Source of the DNA: Apostichopus japonicus
Lineage: Eukaryota > Echinodermata > Holothuroidea > Aspidochirotida > Stichopodidae
NCBI RefSeq assembly: GCF_037975245.1
Contig: NC_092579.1
Span: 25,587,166-25,651,165, forward strand
Length of the DNA: 64,000 nt
Reading direction: 5' to 3'
Shown: positions 44,958 to 58,131 of the stretch, in pieces
Layout: each line of letters begins with the position of its first letter
Numbering within the stretch: the stretch's first letter is position 1
Position numbers and translations under genes: made by a program
The notes under the pieces: model-generated
The model's database searches: none
The model's input: the letters and a program-made list of their open reading frames with translations, nothing else
What the model was told of the DNA's origin: nothing

Positions 44958-47900
44958 TCAAGTCTTGAAGATATGGTCTTCAATGTTATCAAGAATTTTA
45001 GTCACACACAATTGCCGAATCAACTGCACTTGAGATACTGGTGCTGCATGACTTTACTTTTGCCAACAAGTAAAATGTATACGAAATGATGAAATAAATG
45101 TGACACAACTGAGGCAACATGGATTCCTGCTACAGCCAGAAAGAAAACAATATATGAAGATAAAACTTACTGGCCTGAAGTCGATGAGCATGCTCAACGA
45201 CTGTTTGCGCATTCCTTTGCTCCTGGCATGGGAAGGGAGCATCAACACACAAATTAGTAAGGCATACATCCCAAGGCAATCTGGAAAATGAATAAAACAG
45301 CCAATATGAGAGTATTATTATGCATCAAATACACCATGAAGTAAAAAAATAGACTGTTCCATGGCAAATGTTTGCTGATGGTGTACAGATTTATTGTGCA
45401 AGAAAGATACCAGATTATCTAATTGTAAGTGACTGATTTAAGGGCCCGTAAGATTAAGGAATGAGCCGTAGAAAGAAGACAGCGTTTGTGGGTGTGCAGG
45501 AGGTAATGTGGGTAGGCACTAGCATTTCTATGGTGACCTGGGAGCACTGTTGAGAGCAATCAAGGGTAAGGAGTGAGGTGAATAGACAGATAAATGGTTG
45601 GAACAATTGTAGCAGGGGTGCAACTTTTATTCTCATCTTGCTCCCACAATTAATGTTCTCCAGACTTTTAATTACTTTCCTCAGAGGGGGGAAGGGAATG
45701 GGAGATAGCAACCTGGTTATCACTATGGCAATGCAGCAGTGTAAAATCATAACCAGATGGCAAATACTAAAAAAAACCAAACAACACAGTTGTTCCGATC
45801 CCCACATCACAGGAAAGGATAAAAAACCATCAAAACTGTAGAACAGCTTTTAACAAAACGGGTATAGTGGGAACGAGCCCCAGGATCTCTCACGCCTGCC
45901 ACTATGCCACACTAACACCCAATGTGGTATCCAAATAAATGCCTAGGGCTTTTATAGATAGGGAATGCAAAATAAATTACCATAGCTGGAGGAGTCTTTA
46001 TTTTCATTGAACTCCATGAATAGTTCTCTGATGGCCGTTGTACTTGTTTGCTCGGCGAGCTTCAGTATGACAGGAGCGATTGAGCTGTCCCATTTCATCA
46101 GGAGCTGCCTTGACACCTCATCTCCAAATTTCATCTGGAAATCTTGATTGACCTGGGAAAAATAATCCACACAACAATAATGGGGCTTGGGCAACCTCCT
46201 AATTTGCAGCCATGGGAGTTGTGAATCTTTACCAATGATGTCACACACCAGCTTATAGCCTCTTCCAAAAAAAGAAATGGTGTAGGTTCCAAATTCAACA
46301 AACAAACAACTAACCCAATAATAGGCCTGGCCAACCAAAGCTACATCCACAATCCACAACATACAAAACCAGCCAACTGCAGTACAGCTTTTGAAGACCC
46401 ATGAACCAACATGGGATTGAATCAGGGATCTCTTGCCACTGTAGTACATTCAGAGGAGTATAGATTTGTAAGAGAGCTCCAGTCTAGTATATGGGGCACT
46501 TACTGTAGCAGTGTTCCTATTTAACAAACTGTGATCCCATAAAAAGCCATCCTAAACATGTACTTACCACAACACTCTCTTTGTGAGTGTTCAGAACACA
46601 CCAACAATCATGAACTGATGTGCATGTTTAACCAGCGTGTAACCAGTTTTGTTTTTTGTGCTGTGACTGCTTCCTCCCAAACCTATTTCTTCAAACATCT
46701 TATAAGCTTACCAAGCCTTCTGCATCTATATAGCGGGGGTACTTTTGAAGTATCTCAGCAAGGGTGGGGCTTTCATTGGTTATCCACAGCATGCGATTCC
46801 CATAAGTCTTCTTCATTGCATCTGTGATGTCTTTTTTGAGGTCGGATGTTGCCCTCCTGCAGAAGGAGACCAACTGGTCAGCTTCTTCTTCTGAAATTGG
46901 TGTAGGGTCACTGCACTCACTGGACTTTTGTGACTTGGAAGATGCAGGGCAGCTTGGGGATGTTGAGTTTTGTGAGAATGGTCGTTTCTTTGACTCTTCT
47001 GGAATGTGTCTTCTGATGTTTTTCAGCCGATCCTGGATGAAGCCGGTCTGTTTTCCCTCTGCACAGAAGAAGTGTTCCTGTGAAAAATTGGAATGTTAAT
47101 ATGTTATATCTGCTGAAATTAGTGTACTATCTCTGGGTTTTGGACACTTTAATGCAAAGGCTGCTGGTGATAGTTGATGTTATTAACTTGCAATTACTTT
47201 GGATCATTTCAATATGCCTTCCTGCACAGAGTAAATTCTGTAAAAAATAGGAAACATTGAACAGGAAAAGTGAGATACTGCTAAGTGATATAGCAGATGC
47301 TGCCATTATCTTGAAATCATCTGAAAAGCTTTCTTGTGTTTATTATTCAATATTGAATTAACACACCAGTTTCCTCTTAGAGTGCTTGAGTTCTCTAATG
47401 AACGTTCTGATGAAATATGCTATGTATTTCAGTGAAAACACATTCTGTTACTGAAATACCAAGGACATATAGCTGTACTTGAACATGCCAGGGGGGTACT
47501 TTGTGGCACCCACCTTCCACCTCCAAACACTAGGCCACCCTGAGCAAGGGACCAGGACTCAGCATGGTACCCACTATAACCTGTGCAAGCCAAGAGATAT
47601 AGTCATCCCTGGTGTATACCCCACCCAAACACAAATTATATGTGGAGAAGTCCTGGTGCATGGCTTACCTGCTGAAAGGTTTGCCATATGCCCGAAGAAT
47701 TGATGATCACAAATTAAGCAAGTTGTGAAACTTCTACCAAATATGAGCGTAAGTTTAACCAATGCTTACACACAACCAAGATTCCATCTATAGATTCCTT
47801 TTGTCTTCAGTAAGGTATTGATAAGTGTTACATATATTAAACTTGAATCATGACAATAGTACTTACATAACCATGCTTGGAATACCTGTTCTTCAAAGAT

Positions 47901-49475
47901 GGAAATCTCTCTATAATCGCCTTTGCACACTCTGTTTTCTCCTTTGCAGTTGGATAGCTGTAAATTCAGAAACAAGTGCATCAATTATGTTGTAGCTATT
48001 GGTTATATTTATAGAAGTTTCCCTAGATGATTAAAATTTACCCCTATTAGACCAAAATAACCACTTGGGTGTCTGGCCAGATATGTAGCACATCATTACA
48101 CTGTATGTGCTTACATAGTATGGGCTGATAATACATGAAGAATACCTGTAAGGTTTTGTGGTTCCCACTGCAGACCGATATGAGATATGAAGACTGGCTG
48201 TATATCAGGCACTCATGATCAGCACTGTTGCAACATTTTAATTATTTTCCTGCCCTTAGTAGCTCAATGCTGCAAGCTTTGTTATATAGAGCTGAACTTT
48301 TTAAAGGTAGCAAAAATGTCTCAGGAAATCAAATTTGACATAGGTCTGATGAATAAAAACTCCATACTGCCCAGTTTTCCCAAATGATCTGGTTACCATG
48401 TCAGCAGGTGTTAAAATACACTCCAGCTGTCTATGCACCAGTGAATTGTAGTAAAATTGATGAAGACTTACTAAGGGGTTTCACATACTTTCACCAAACC
48501 AGCTGTTACTACGTTTACAAGAATCCTTCTGGACTGTGGAGTTAGAGTGTTGTTCTTCTGGTACTCTGCAAGGATGGATGACCCTTTGTAGTTTTCTTTC
48601 AGTAGATTGTTGATATCAATAATCTAATTTACAAAAATAAAATACAAATTATAACAATAAATTGTATTTTTTACAAATTTTTCCAATTCACTCATGCATG
48701 AAATACTGGTAAATGGAAGTCCCAGGAACAGAATGCAAGCTACCCATGATATTTTGTGAAGTGGACTTCCCAAAAACTAGTAAAACTGTAAAAGAAAGCA
48801 ATTAGCAATCAATCCAATCTAAACTGTCAATTTCTCCCAATTATAACTTAGAATTGGTTGACAAGTTTGAATCAATATAAGAAAATGCTTCTTCAGCAAT
48901 GAGTCAATAACCAACAAGCTGGGGATGGGCTTTACAATGGACGGTATACAGTAGTATATACATATCTTGAATAACAAACAAACATCAGACATCTTGTTGA
49001 ATATGGGCAAATTGTGTACATGTACACTCCTCACAAATATGAAGGTTTACATGACAACTATGCAGAGTTGATTCCAGTGGTTTTCATGTTGCAAACTTGA
49101 AAGATGAAAATATGCACTCACCCTACACGAGCGCTTGCTTGGTGGGGGGGAACATCCATCTTCATCTAAAAATGAGCCCTCCGAATCCACTAGAATGGTG
49201 TCAGCCGAGCCGCTGCTGCAGGATGAAAAATTCTCCTGACTGGTGGTATGAACTAGGAGCTCTGTACTTTGTTCGAAGACATAAACATCATCTTCATCAT
49301 CTGGATCGATATCAACAAACTTGGTAATGCCATCATACTTGGCTAGGAGCTTGAAGTCTTCATGTATTGAAAACTTCTTTCTGATGATTTCCAATGTGTC
49401 ATTTACACTGGTGGGGTCAACTAACACAAGTTTTGTTTTCTCTCCATATGTAACACAAATCCTTTTCATCTCCAT
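44958..49475 (-). CDS. PB1-domain protein of the CACTA-like element (seven coding exons)
   Basis: Coding exons (minus): 49122-49475, 48472-48623, 47867-47957, 46712-47077, 45981-46152, 45171-45280 and probably 44958-45023. All boundaries are GT/AG and in phase, giving about 436 residues. Residues 1-75 look like a PB1/ubiquitin-like fold (KRICVTYGEKTKLVLV, an EIIRKKF helix, the acidic DIDPDDEDDVYVFE loop). A serine-rich linker with a KRSCR basic patch follows. Next come LTPQSRRILVNVVTAGLV and AIIERFPSLKNRYSKHGYEH, which resemble a multi-copy uncharacterised family in fish, cnidarian and echinoderm genomes often labelled SAMD3-like (memory, not checked). An acceptor (CTCCAATTCAG) lies one base before the ATG, so a 5' non-coding exon exists upstream, possibly beyond the transposase. 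The last exon is the least certain: the family usually continues further. By analogy with En/Spm it could be the TnpA-like partner (inference). Confidence 0.7.
45859..45918 (-). repeat. tRNA-like (SINE-type) fragment in an intron
   Basis: On the minus strand GTGTGGCATAGTGGCAGG resembles a pol III A box and GGGGCTCGTTCCCAC a B box, about 30 bp apart. A similar pair (GTACTACAGTGGCAAG ... GATTCAATCCC) is at 46411-46447. Neither folds as a complete tRNA. Confidence 0.35.
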
Positions 49476-49669
49476 TCTGAATTGGAGAAAATGAATGAAA
49501 AAATATGAACTACGGTTCCAGGGTCGGATTTAAGCGGGGGCGACGGGCAATTCGCCCCCAGTTTTCACAGAATCGCTGTACGGTTCTGAACTAAAAAAAA
49601 AATAGATGTTTTACATGCATCATGCAGTATGTTCTCTGATAATAATTTTCTTGCAAATGTTCTATAGTT

Positions 49670-52190
49670 TCAACACAATGCATACTTCAACGAAATAAAA
49701 TCTTGATCAGTGGCACTTTTGGTCTTATGTAGAGGATAAACATCTCTAAGTTCTGTAAGGTTGCAAAAGAAAGGGGTGCCAGTACTTTCAACTTTAAAAG
49801 CAAAATGATGCTGACAAAAAAACTGAGCACACCACACTACCCCATGTAGGAACACATTTTCCCCAATCAAAATTATGTCTTCAATTTGTCCAAATACTGG
49901 ATCCTGTGATGTTTTGTCAGTGTCAATTACAACAAACATGGACTTCCGGTAGCATGTTCCAGATGTTGTTACAGTTTGTGTAGTGTAAACTTCATCGTGC
50001 AGTGACAAACCAGGCACTTTCTGCAGGAGGACATGATAGTCATTAATGCTGGAAACCTCAGTTGCTTTCAGGTGTCTGTTGCCAGTTTCTAGTTCAGCAT
50101 GAAAACAGCTGCCTGCTCGCCACCTAATGCAATGATCCACCTGATGCCTGGTTGCTACTGTGAAACAAATGTCTTTAAAACAGCACACTACATTAGCTAA
50201 TCTCTTTGCAAACATGTGTTTGGCTTCAAATCTCATAGACCATGTATTAACTAATGGCCATGACTCCAAGAGCAGACGGGGGTAGTGCACCATGAAGTGA
50301 TGTTTTGGGGTTAGATTGACATTTGGATAGCACTCGCGCATTAGTTGGTGGTGCTCTTCTATAAGATATGACAACTGATGACACATTCCTTCAGTAATGC
50401 ACTTTGCAAAGATTATATCCATTATTTGTCTCAGCAGTAAGTAAACATGCCAATGTTTATGGTCTACTGGTATCAAATCTCCTACCAAACCAGGCAATAC
50501 TCTAGTGAGACACCACATCTGAGATGCCTTCTGTTTCAGTCCATGATCTGAGCTCTTCAGTGTAGCCAGTGTGATTTCTGATGGTTTGTTTCCTTTATCA
50601 ACAAACCCGTAGTCATAATTTGAGAGTCTCATGTTCAGTACACCAAGTTCAAATAACTGTTCCTGGAGTATCAGTTGACTTAGTAGAAGCTTCACTTCCA
50701 TTGGTGCAACTCCTTCTAATATGTCATGCATGATATCAGCGCTAAGGTTGGCTGTCACATGGAAGTACCGAGATTCATTTAGTGGTGATGGCATTTTTAC
50801 ACCTGTACGAGAAACCATGAGGGGATTTTCAAGTACCATCTGCAAGTGTTCTTTATAATTTTCCACTGTACGTAACTGAAAACCACTTTCAGAGAACACA
50901 TACTGTATTTCCTGTTTAGAACAAAGGCAAAAGCGACATGGGTGATTTGCAGAAAAACTTTCTACAAATCCACAAATTGCATGTTGTCCTAAGTTATCAC
51001 CAGTAACTTGGACTATTGTTCCACGCTTCGAAAGAAAACCCCTCTTTGTTTGAAATTCAACACCATGATCTGACTCTAAGAGCTTCAGTTCCTCCATGAA
51101 GGGTGCCAGTATGTTGGAGAAACCATATTTCTTTAGGTCTATACAAGTGAATACTGCTACCAAGTGGATGTTATCAAGGGCTGAATTGTATTCTGGTGGA
51201 AGGTTCTTCAGAGTGAAATACAAAACCCCAAGCTTGTGGACGCCCCTCCTTGACCCAAGTGGATTGACGACCTCCACTTCATCAAAGTAAAGGCACAGCT
51301 GTAATGCTTTAGCATCAACCATAAATAGTAAGTGGTTTATTTTTAAACTGCTTACCATCACAATAGTCTCTAAGAATCACATCTTTTGAAACATGCCCCA
51401 TCTCACAAAATTCTCTTACAAGCGGCTGTTCTAAAATCATTTCCAAAGTTTTTATGACAGAAACGTACTGAAATGTGTCCTTAACTATTATCTGGCGAAC
51501 CTGGCCTGTATCACTATCAGTTATTGTATCATACCGAATTCCAAGGGCAACTGTTTTTGGTTTAACAATCCTGAAGTTTTCTTCAAAATATTTCTCCTGC
51601 TTGTAGCGGGTTTCCAGCCCAAGAAAGGGATTCTCAACTGCCTCAAACAATGAAAAAAGCCTTTCACACTGTGGAGTCGATAAATCAACATCAAATCCTG
51701 TAAGCACTGAATGCATCCTGGTTTTCAAGAGTGTTAATGTGTTCGATGTTAAATCTGTGACAGCATTCACTACTCTCTGAATGGATGCATGAGTCATATT
51801 TCTATCAGAAAGCATGGTGCCAATGAACATGGCAGCTTGCATTTTCATAATTTCCAGAAATGTATTGTTGTCATCATTAATTTCTTCTTGATCAATTTCA
51901 AAATTGTCTTGCCCTGGCTCGGCAACATCGACTGGAAAATCATTTTCAACATTAACAAATACTGCATTCTGAGGCTGATTCGGGTAACCCATTCCTTGCT
52001 GTTGATGTAACCGGACTAAATGTTTTCGGAAGGAATTGAATGTGCTAAATGTGGCAGGGCATCCACCCTGATCACAATGAAGAAGCAGACCTTTCCCATC
52101 ATACAAGGCATGCGCAGAATGTAAATGTTGTAGCAATTGTGAAGCAGCCCCAGCTATAATAACATGGCAAAGGAAGCAAGAATATGCCAT
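49670..52190 (-). CDS. C2H2 zinc-finger / Tnp2-like CACTA transposase, frameshifted
   Basis: The 5' frame (51315-52190, 291 aa) starts MAYSCFLCHVII and has two C2H2 fingers: C5-C8-H22-H27 and C39-C44-H57-H62. The 3' frame (49670-51361, 563 aa) carries LYFDEVEVVNPLG (21-36), LKNLPPE (51-57), VTGDNLGQHAICGF (119-132), a CRFC pair (142-145), ADIMHDILEGV (208-218) and WSMRFEAKH (374-382). These mirror plant Tnp2: 'L.L..DGFNPFG', 'NLPPW', 'DFPAYG.LSGW', 'CP.C', 'DVMH'. D27, D122 and E379 are candidate catalytic residues. The frames overlap at 51315-51361. Reading K-P-L in the first and L-F-M-V-D in the second needs one base skipped near 51332, after which the family pattern is continuous (~840 aa). 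This is a mutation, an assembly indel or a +1 programmed shift. The C-terminus (ISLKYALC) looks complete. No intron was seen. Confidence 0.85.
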
Positions 52191-55100
52191 TTTCTCATTG
52201 AGTACCCTATAGTGCCTACTGTACCTGCAGAAGGGTATGCCAGATAATACTAGTCCACGAAACAGTACTGTACTTCCACACTCAATCCACGAGTGTTATG
52301 GGCACTTGTATCTGAAATGAACAGAATAAATCATAATCAGGTACTAATTAATGGAGGTCAGTACAGTCTGATGGTTAAAATTAACTTGGTATTACTGGTA
52401 TGCAGCTGGACAGTACACCGATATTGGTTTTTGGCAATACAGACATACATTTAAAGTCATAGACCTAACTATTCAATTCAATATGTAAAAGAATTTGAGT
52501 GCTTGACCCCAAAATGTCTGTTTGGGATAGAAATGACCCCCTAGATGACCTTTGACCAGAAATCATGGACACCCCATATGTACCACTGATTACTAATAAG
52601 GCAGAGGTAGGGCCTTGGCCAGGATTTTAAAATTGGACGTCTCACTTGTTACTGTGGTACAGTGCGAGTGCAAAGCCCTATACGATTGAGGCCCCTGGTG
52701 GGGGTCAAGCACCTTGGAAGCAATGGCTTTTTTCATGTAATGTAAATACCAGTTCCACAAATTTATAGGGCTGGAAAACCTTTCGAACCAGTTTCTCAGG
52801 AAATGCGCGATGCTCGCGGAAAAACCAGGCTGGAAGAAAAAAAAATCGGGGGGGGGGGGGGAAAGAGGGAAAAAAAGAACAAGAAGAAGAAAAAAAGGTT
52901 CAAAAAGAAAAAGAGGGTAAAAGCAAAATAAAGTTTTCATTAAAAAGTTCCTTAACTAAAGGAAATTAATGAGAAATCAGTGCTCTCAATTTCAACAAGT
53001 ACTGTAATGATGCATTCCCATCCTACAAACAAGGCAAATGTCCCTGGCTACTTTCACCAGGGAGTTCATAACAACTCCCTGCTTTTACACACTACAAGGT
53101 ACAGTATATAAGTGTCACACGGACAGCCACAGCCCAGCACGGGAAGAGCTCTGTTATGTTGACTTTTGTAATCAGCCTCGCGGGAAATGTTTTGAACAAT
53201 TTATTTTATTCCACATTTTTTGAATGTTAGTATGCCCAGACTGACAAGCGTTTCTGTCATAGGAGTTTGACTTCAGTTCGAACAACTTTCTTTTCTACAT
53301 TCCCCAATGTTTCATTTGTTTGATGATTCGGATAAAACAAATATTATTTCTACACAACTTCTCAGTGCAAAGTGTTAAGTAACGCGGCTCGCCACTCTCA
53401 GCCGAAAGACCGCTGAGCAAACCTACACAAGTTAGTTGACCTTTGTACCGATTGTTACTTATAAATGTACACATGTCAGCAGTGGTCTAGTCGAACACGC
53501 AGCTGTGCGACGTTTAAGATATAATACGAAATTGCTGTTCAGGTATGATGTAATACCATTTTAGGTAATACCATTTTAGATTAGGGGGGGGGGAGTGCTA
53601 ATTGGGTCATTGCATATGGCAAAACAATTTTCCAAGAACTTACGTGTCGCGGCGAGGAAAAACGGTTGCCATTCGAAACAACGAATAAGACAAAATACCA
53701 TAAACAGGTGTTTCTGCATGAGCTGGTTACAACAGAGCTGAAGATAAACGCTCAAGAAGTAGACGGTAACAGAAGTGTAAGGTACAAAGCAAATGATAAA
53801 GTTAGCAAATTGTGAGGATAAACCGATAGTGGCGGGCTGCTCCCAAAGGTATTGGTGGGGAAAACTTTACCGCAAGAAGGGAATTATCTACTCATTTGGC
53901 CCAAGTTTGATTAAATCTGTCAAGAAGTTCAAATACTTAACTTCTCTGAGTCATAAACTTCTGTCTATCTAAGATTGTTAAAAAAGACAAGACAACTACT
54001 TAATCGTGTTTTATTTCTGTAAAAAGAACTCACATTTCTTTAGAGCATTGTTTATCAATGACCGTATGTAATGAGGGATGGCTAATATTCCATGAAAACA
54101 ATGGTAGTCTTAGAACCATTTCGACGTACAATGAACTAAATCAAAGTAAGTGACAAATTAGGGTAATTGAAACAAAGCAGTGATTTGTTTAACACCAATT
54201 AATCACGTTGTTTATATATGAGATGGAGGGTACAAAGGCTCATTTTTCAGATAGTTCAGGAAAGTAGAATCACGTTTTATTCAAGCTCTACACAACCGAT
54301 ATTTACTGCTGTTACACATTTCGATATTTTTTCTAAAAAGCAAGCATAAATATATTAAACATTACAGTACATCGGAAAATGGCATCTTTATGGCCTAATT
54401 ACACCCTCGTATTTATATCATAATTGTAGTTTGCCGTGCTATTTTTCTGGTTCATGTCGGAAACATCACTGATTAAATCTGGGGAATATATTAAGCTAGA
54501 CCAAGAAGCGGGAGTTTGGGTTCTCCCAAAATTTCATGATTTACATGACTTCTGACATTTTTACAGAATTCCATGACTCATCCAGGCATGGAAAGTGAAA
54601 ATAAAATTCCTTGAATTTTCCAGGCTGCGGGAACCCTGTGTATGGAATGCATATGTGCAACACCAGAATTGAAGAAGGGGAAGGAGTGAAGGGGGGGTCT
54701 TGGGGGACTTAGTGTTTTAGAAAATGGAAAATCTAATGGATAATAAATTGCATGTCTAAACTACAGCTAGTAATTATTGTACAATTTTTTTTTAACAGAT
54801 TTTTGTCAGGTTTTGCAGGACCTGGGAGAGTTATTACAACGATAGTGAAAAATTGGCAACAGTCACCACACCAAAATATGGGCATATGCCATGTGGCCAT
54901 AATGTATAACTGTTTGACTCTTGAAACATTGATTTCATGTTCTCAAATCTCAGTAGAAGTTCATGTTAAATATTTTTGTAACTCTTTCCATCCCTTCCGC
55001 CCAGTGTAACTAATGACCGCGCTCAGGAGCCAGTGCAGCCAATACAGGTAGAGGGAGCACCTAGGGCAAGCATAGGCTAGTCCATGATCAGAACCCAGTA

Positions 55101-56389
55101 ATTACGGTACATTACACAAACCTAGGTCCTTGAAACGTGTACATAAAATTTCCCTCTATAAGCGGTGCAGATTGTACCGCGATCCCTCACATGCCCAAAT
55201 GTTAATACTCATGAAATTAACTCCCTTAATTCTTCACCACATGATACACCTGTGACAAAAACCTATTTAAAGCCACATACCTTAAATTAGGAGAAAAATC
55301 AGGGCAAAGTTTACTCCTAATGTTGTATGTAGCCAGTTTCACGTTGAGTTTGTTATGGCGACACAACATATACACATCATTTTATCAAAATCGTCAACAT
55401 TTGAAGGTTGTATGGAAATAATCAGTAGCCAAGAGGTTTTAATTGTATTTGCATGAAAAGAATTGTGATAGGCCTATATGTAAAGGTATATCAGTTATAT
55501 AAAATAATGTTAGAATTTTGGTTGGTCACTTAATATCTTATTGAGTAGAAAGTTTTTGTACATGTTTCAAGGACCTTGTTATACTAAGGTTTGTGTAACA
55601 ACTAACATACCGTAATTACTAGGTCCTGATCATGGACTAGCATAGGCCTACCCTGAAGCATACTAGCTGTGTTGTGGAAAGAACATTAACAAACATGATC
55701 AAGAAGATTTGAAGAACAAGAACACTTTAAACCATTTGGCCTTTCATGAATTTCTTCATGAATTTCTTCATGAATGTCATTTATGGCTATGGGCCTACGG
55801 CTACTGCACAGGGCCTAGTATATCAATACAGGCCTAATTAATTAATATCCTAGCCCTAGGACCCTAATACCTACTGATCAACTATGGTGATCAGTGATGC
55901 AACCTGTTCTGCAAGAGAAGCAATAAGAACAAGGCACTAAAATAGTGATGGTAATGGGCTGTTTACTTCTGCAGCTGTACAATTTTCCAACAATAACGTT
56001 AGGCTACATGGAGCAACAGTACTATCACACAGGCTAAAGCCCGATGCTAGGCCGGTATAACTGAGCATCAAGCCTATAGAGCTTAGCCTAATTTTAGGCC
56101 TAGGACCTAACGTAAAGTTAGGGTGGACGCCAGCCTATTTGTTGCTAGCAATTGCAACTTACAACATTTTTATTTTTTAGGCCCCATTTCTATAGAGCCA
56201 TGTGTATACGAAGGAGCAGGCAAAACGACAGAATGAAACTCACCTTTAGGCCATTAGCCACACAGCTTGACAGACGGCACGTGTATGCATATCCGCGTTA
56301 CATACGTATTACGTAAGTTACATGCTAGGTACGGTACAATGGGTGTTCACGGTACGTAACGGTGGTACCGTTTAAACACTTAACTTGCA
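52191..56389. other. Upstream interior of the CACTA-like element, no gene recognised
   Basis: About 4.2 kb between the transposase start and the right subterminal repeats. It should contain the element's promoter and any 5' non-coding exon. I see a G-run at 52850, a hairpin at 53058-53081, a tandem TTTCTTCATGAA at 55748-55772, and two inverted words (ACATACCGTAATTACTAGG near 55607 and its complement near 55095). No conserved exon was found. Confidence 0.4.
53058..53081. repeat. Hairpin CAGGGAGTT / AACTCCCTG
   Basis: Nine-bp arms around CATAAC. Same core as the hairpin at 40692-40720. Confidence 0.6.
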
Positions 56390-56579
56390 CTAAGAATCCA
56401 GCTGGCGGGAAGTTTGACCAATCGGAATGCTCGAACTGAAAGTACACTTTCTGCAGGTGTTAAAAATCCACGCTACATAAATTATGTAACCCTACTCAGG
56501 GTCAGAGTAACCCGTCAGGTGTAGGGTGAACAGTTACACCTCGAAAGTGTACAAATTTAACACTCCATTTTTTTGCGTG
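56390..56579. repeat. Right subterminal repeat region of the 15.3-kb element
   Basis: Contains CTGCAGGTGTTAAAAA, GTCAGGTGTAGGG, GTTACACCTCG, AAGTGTAC and AACACTCC, the same AACAC/GGTGT vocabulary as the left end, and then the terminal repeat. Confidence 0.7.
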
Positions 56580-56581
56580 TA

Positions 56582-58131
56582 CCAAAGCTATGAAACAAAG
56601 GTTAAAAAGTGGCACATACGATGCTGCATACATCTTGTCAGCAGAGGATGAAAACATTAGGCTATAGCCTTGCCTTAGCCTAGCTTCCTTGATGAACTAG
56701 CTTAACAGTAGTGCTAATAATACGTTAGGCTTTAATGAATGATTGAGATCAAATATATAACTGCGTTTCTACTTCAGCTCAGAACTGCAGATGGTTTACA
56801 GGAACTATATGAGCTCTAAAATGAGAGATATGCCAAAATAATCACAACATGTGAAAACTGAAAAACTCTTTTCACCTTTGATAGTTTTGACTGAAGGTGT
56901 GCTATCTTTCAGTCACTGAACTGTGGCCGGTACCAAGCAAGCAATATACTCTGATCTGACCGTCTAGTTATAAACCTACAAAAGCTACAGGAATAAAATA
57001 TATGTGAATCTTTTAACATAAAAATATGTGAAACTATGGAAAGTTATTTTGTGATGAACAGGAATGTATATTATGCTTGTGCTTGACAAATTAAGGTGTA
57101 AGAATAGGTTAAAATACCTATGTTAAATACGTATTAAATATTTGTACACCTTCTACAGATGCAACGGATGCAACTCAAAAGCTGAGCATTCATGAGGGAT
57201 TTATCATCTGTTAGCCCCTTAGAGTAACAGACAGGCAGAGACAAACCATGTTTTCAGTTTGATTTATACTACAGGGACTGCTGCGGTACTCAGAGTTATA
57301 CTAACAGTCCTCAAAATGTTAGTTGTAGTTTTTTAGTCAATACGTAATGTACTTGTATGTTTAACTTTTTGATAACATGTATACAAAGGTGAAAGGGATA
57401 TTTCACAAAACATCAAGTACTTTAACAGAGAGGTAAAAGTGCTGCCTAGTAAAATTATTCTGTGATAGTTTGCAAACCATGTGTACTTTACCTTCTTAAT
57501 GGCACTAAGGTGAAAACTAATGAACCTCGAAGTTGTAACTGTTGCTTGGTCTCTTCAATACATTCACTATTAAGCAGTATTTACTTTTTGTTGCATTACT
57601 TATATATGAGTGTTAGGTATCTTTTGTTTGATCCCAAGATAAATTTGTTAGAACCCAGCAAAGTAAAATCATAAGTTTACTGGTGCTATTAAATATGACA
57701 TAGATCACACTTCATTATGAATGACAATTTACAAGTTTGAAAAGTCAACACAAGTGTCAGTGTAAACTATCACAAAATCCTTAACACTAAATACAACCAA
57801 AACAGGGATATCATGAACATTCATCAACATAGTATTGCTTAGAATCAGCTCTGCAAAACATGATAAAAATAATATGAATCCAAAACTTATGTAGAAAAGG
57901 AAAGGATATGTTGAACAGTGTATCATATCTTTTAAGTTAAATTTATGTTAGTACCTTTTTGAAGATTGAAATTTGCTTGGGAACTGGAAGCATGCTATTG
58001 CTTAAAGATAATGAAAACACTGGTTGTTGGGCTAATACATGTTCATCTCAGCTGAGCGACTTACTTGGCATAGGCTCTTGAGTTTGTTTCGTTTGTTACA
58101 CACTTTGCTTTAATTGCTAACTAATCATGGC
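56582..58131. other. Intergenic, nothing recognised
   Basis: AT-rich. Short frames only. It lies downstream of the small minus-strand gene at 58132-63760 and may include its 3' UTR. Confidence 0.35.

Larger units (their letters stand above)
41239..56579 (-). mobile_element. 15.3-kb EnSpm/CACTA-like DNA transposon with two genes
   Basis: The left end CACTCAAAAAAATGGAGTG (41239) and the reverse-complemented right end CACGCAAAAAAATGGAGTG (56579) form an inverted repeat of about 23 bp with one mismatch. A TA dinucleotide flanks both sides. Both subterminal regions are packed with GTGTT/AACAC motifs. The interior carries, on the minus strand, a Tnp2-like transposase (49670-52190) and a PB1-domain gene (44958-49475). 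CACT-type ends, a 2-bp duplication, subterminal repeats and a Tnp2-like protein together identify the superfamily. A family B hAT-like element carrying a family C element is inserted in its left part (43050-44171). The transposase frame is broken, so this copy is probably not autonomous at present. Confidence 0.85.

Noticed and set aside
51310-51365. A 49-bp intron (GTAAGC...AAAG) joining the two transposase frames
   Set aside because: It is too short for a typical animal intron and would delete about 16 residues that the family pattern keeps. A one-base frameshift fits better.
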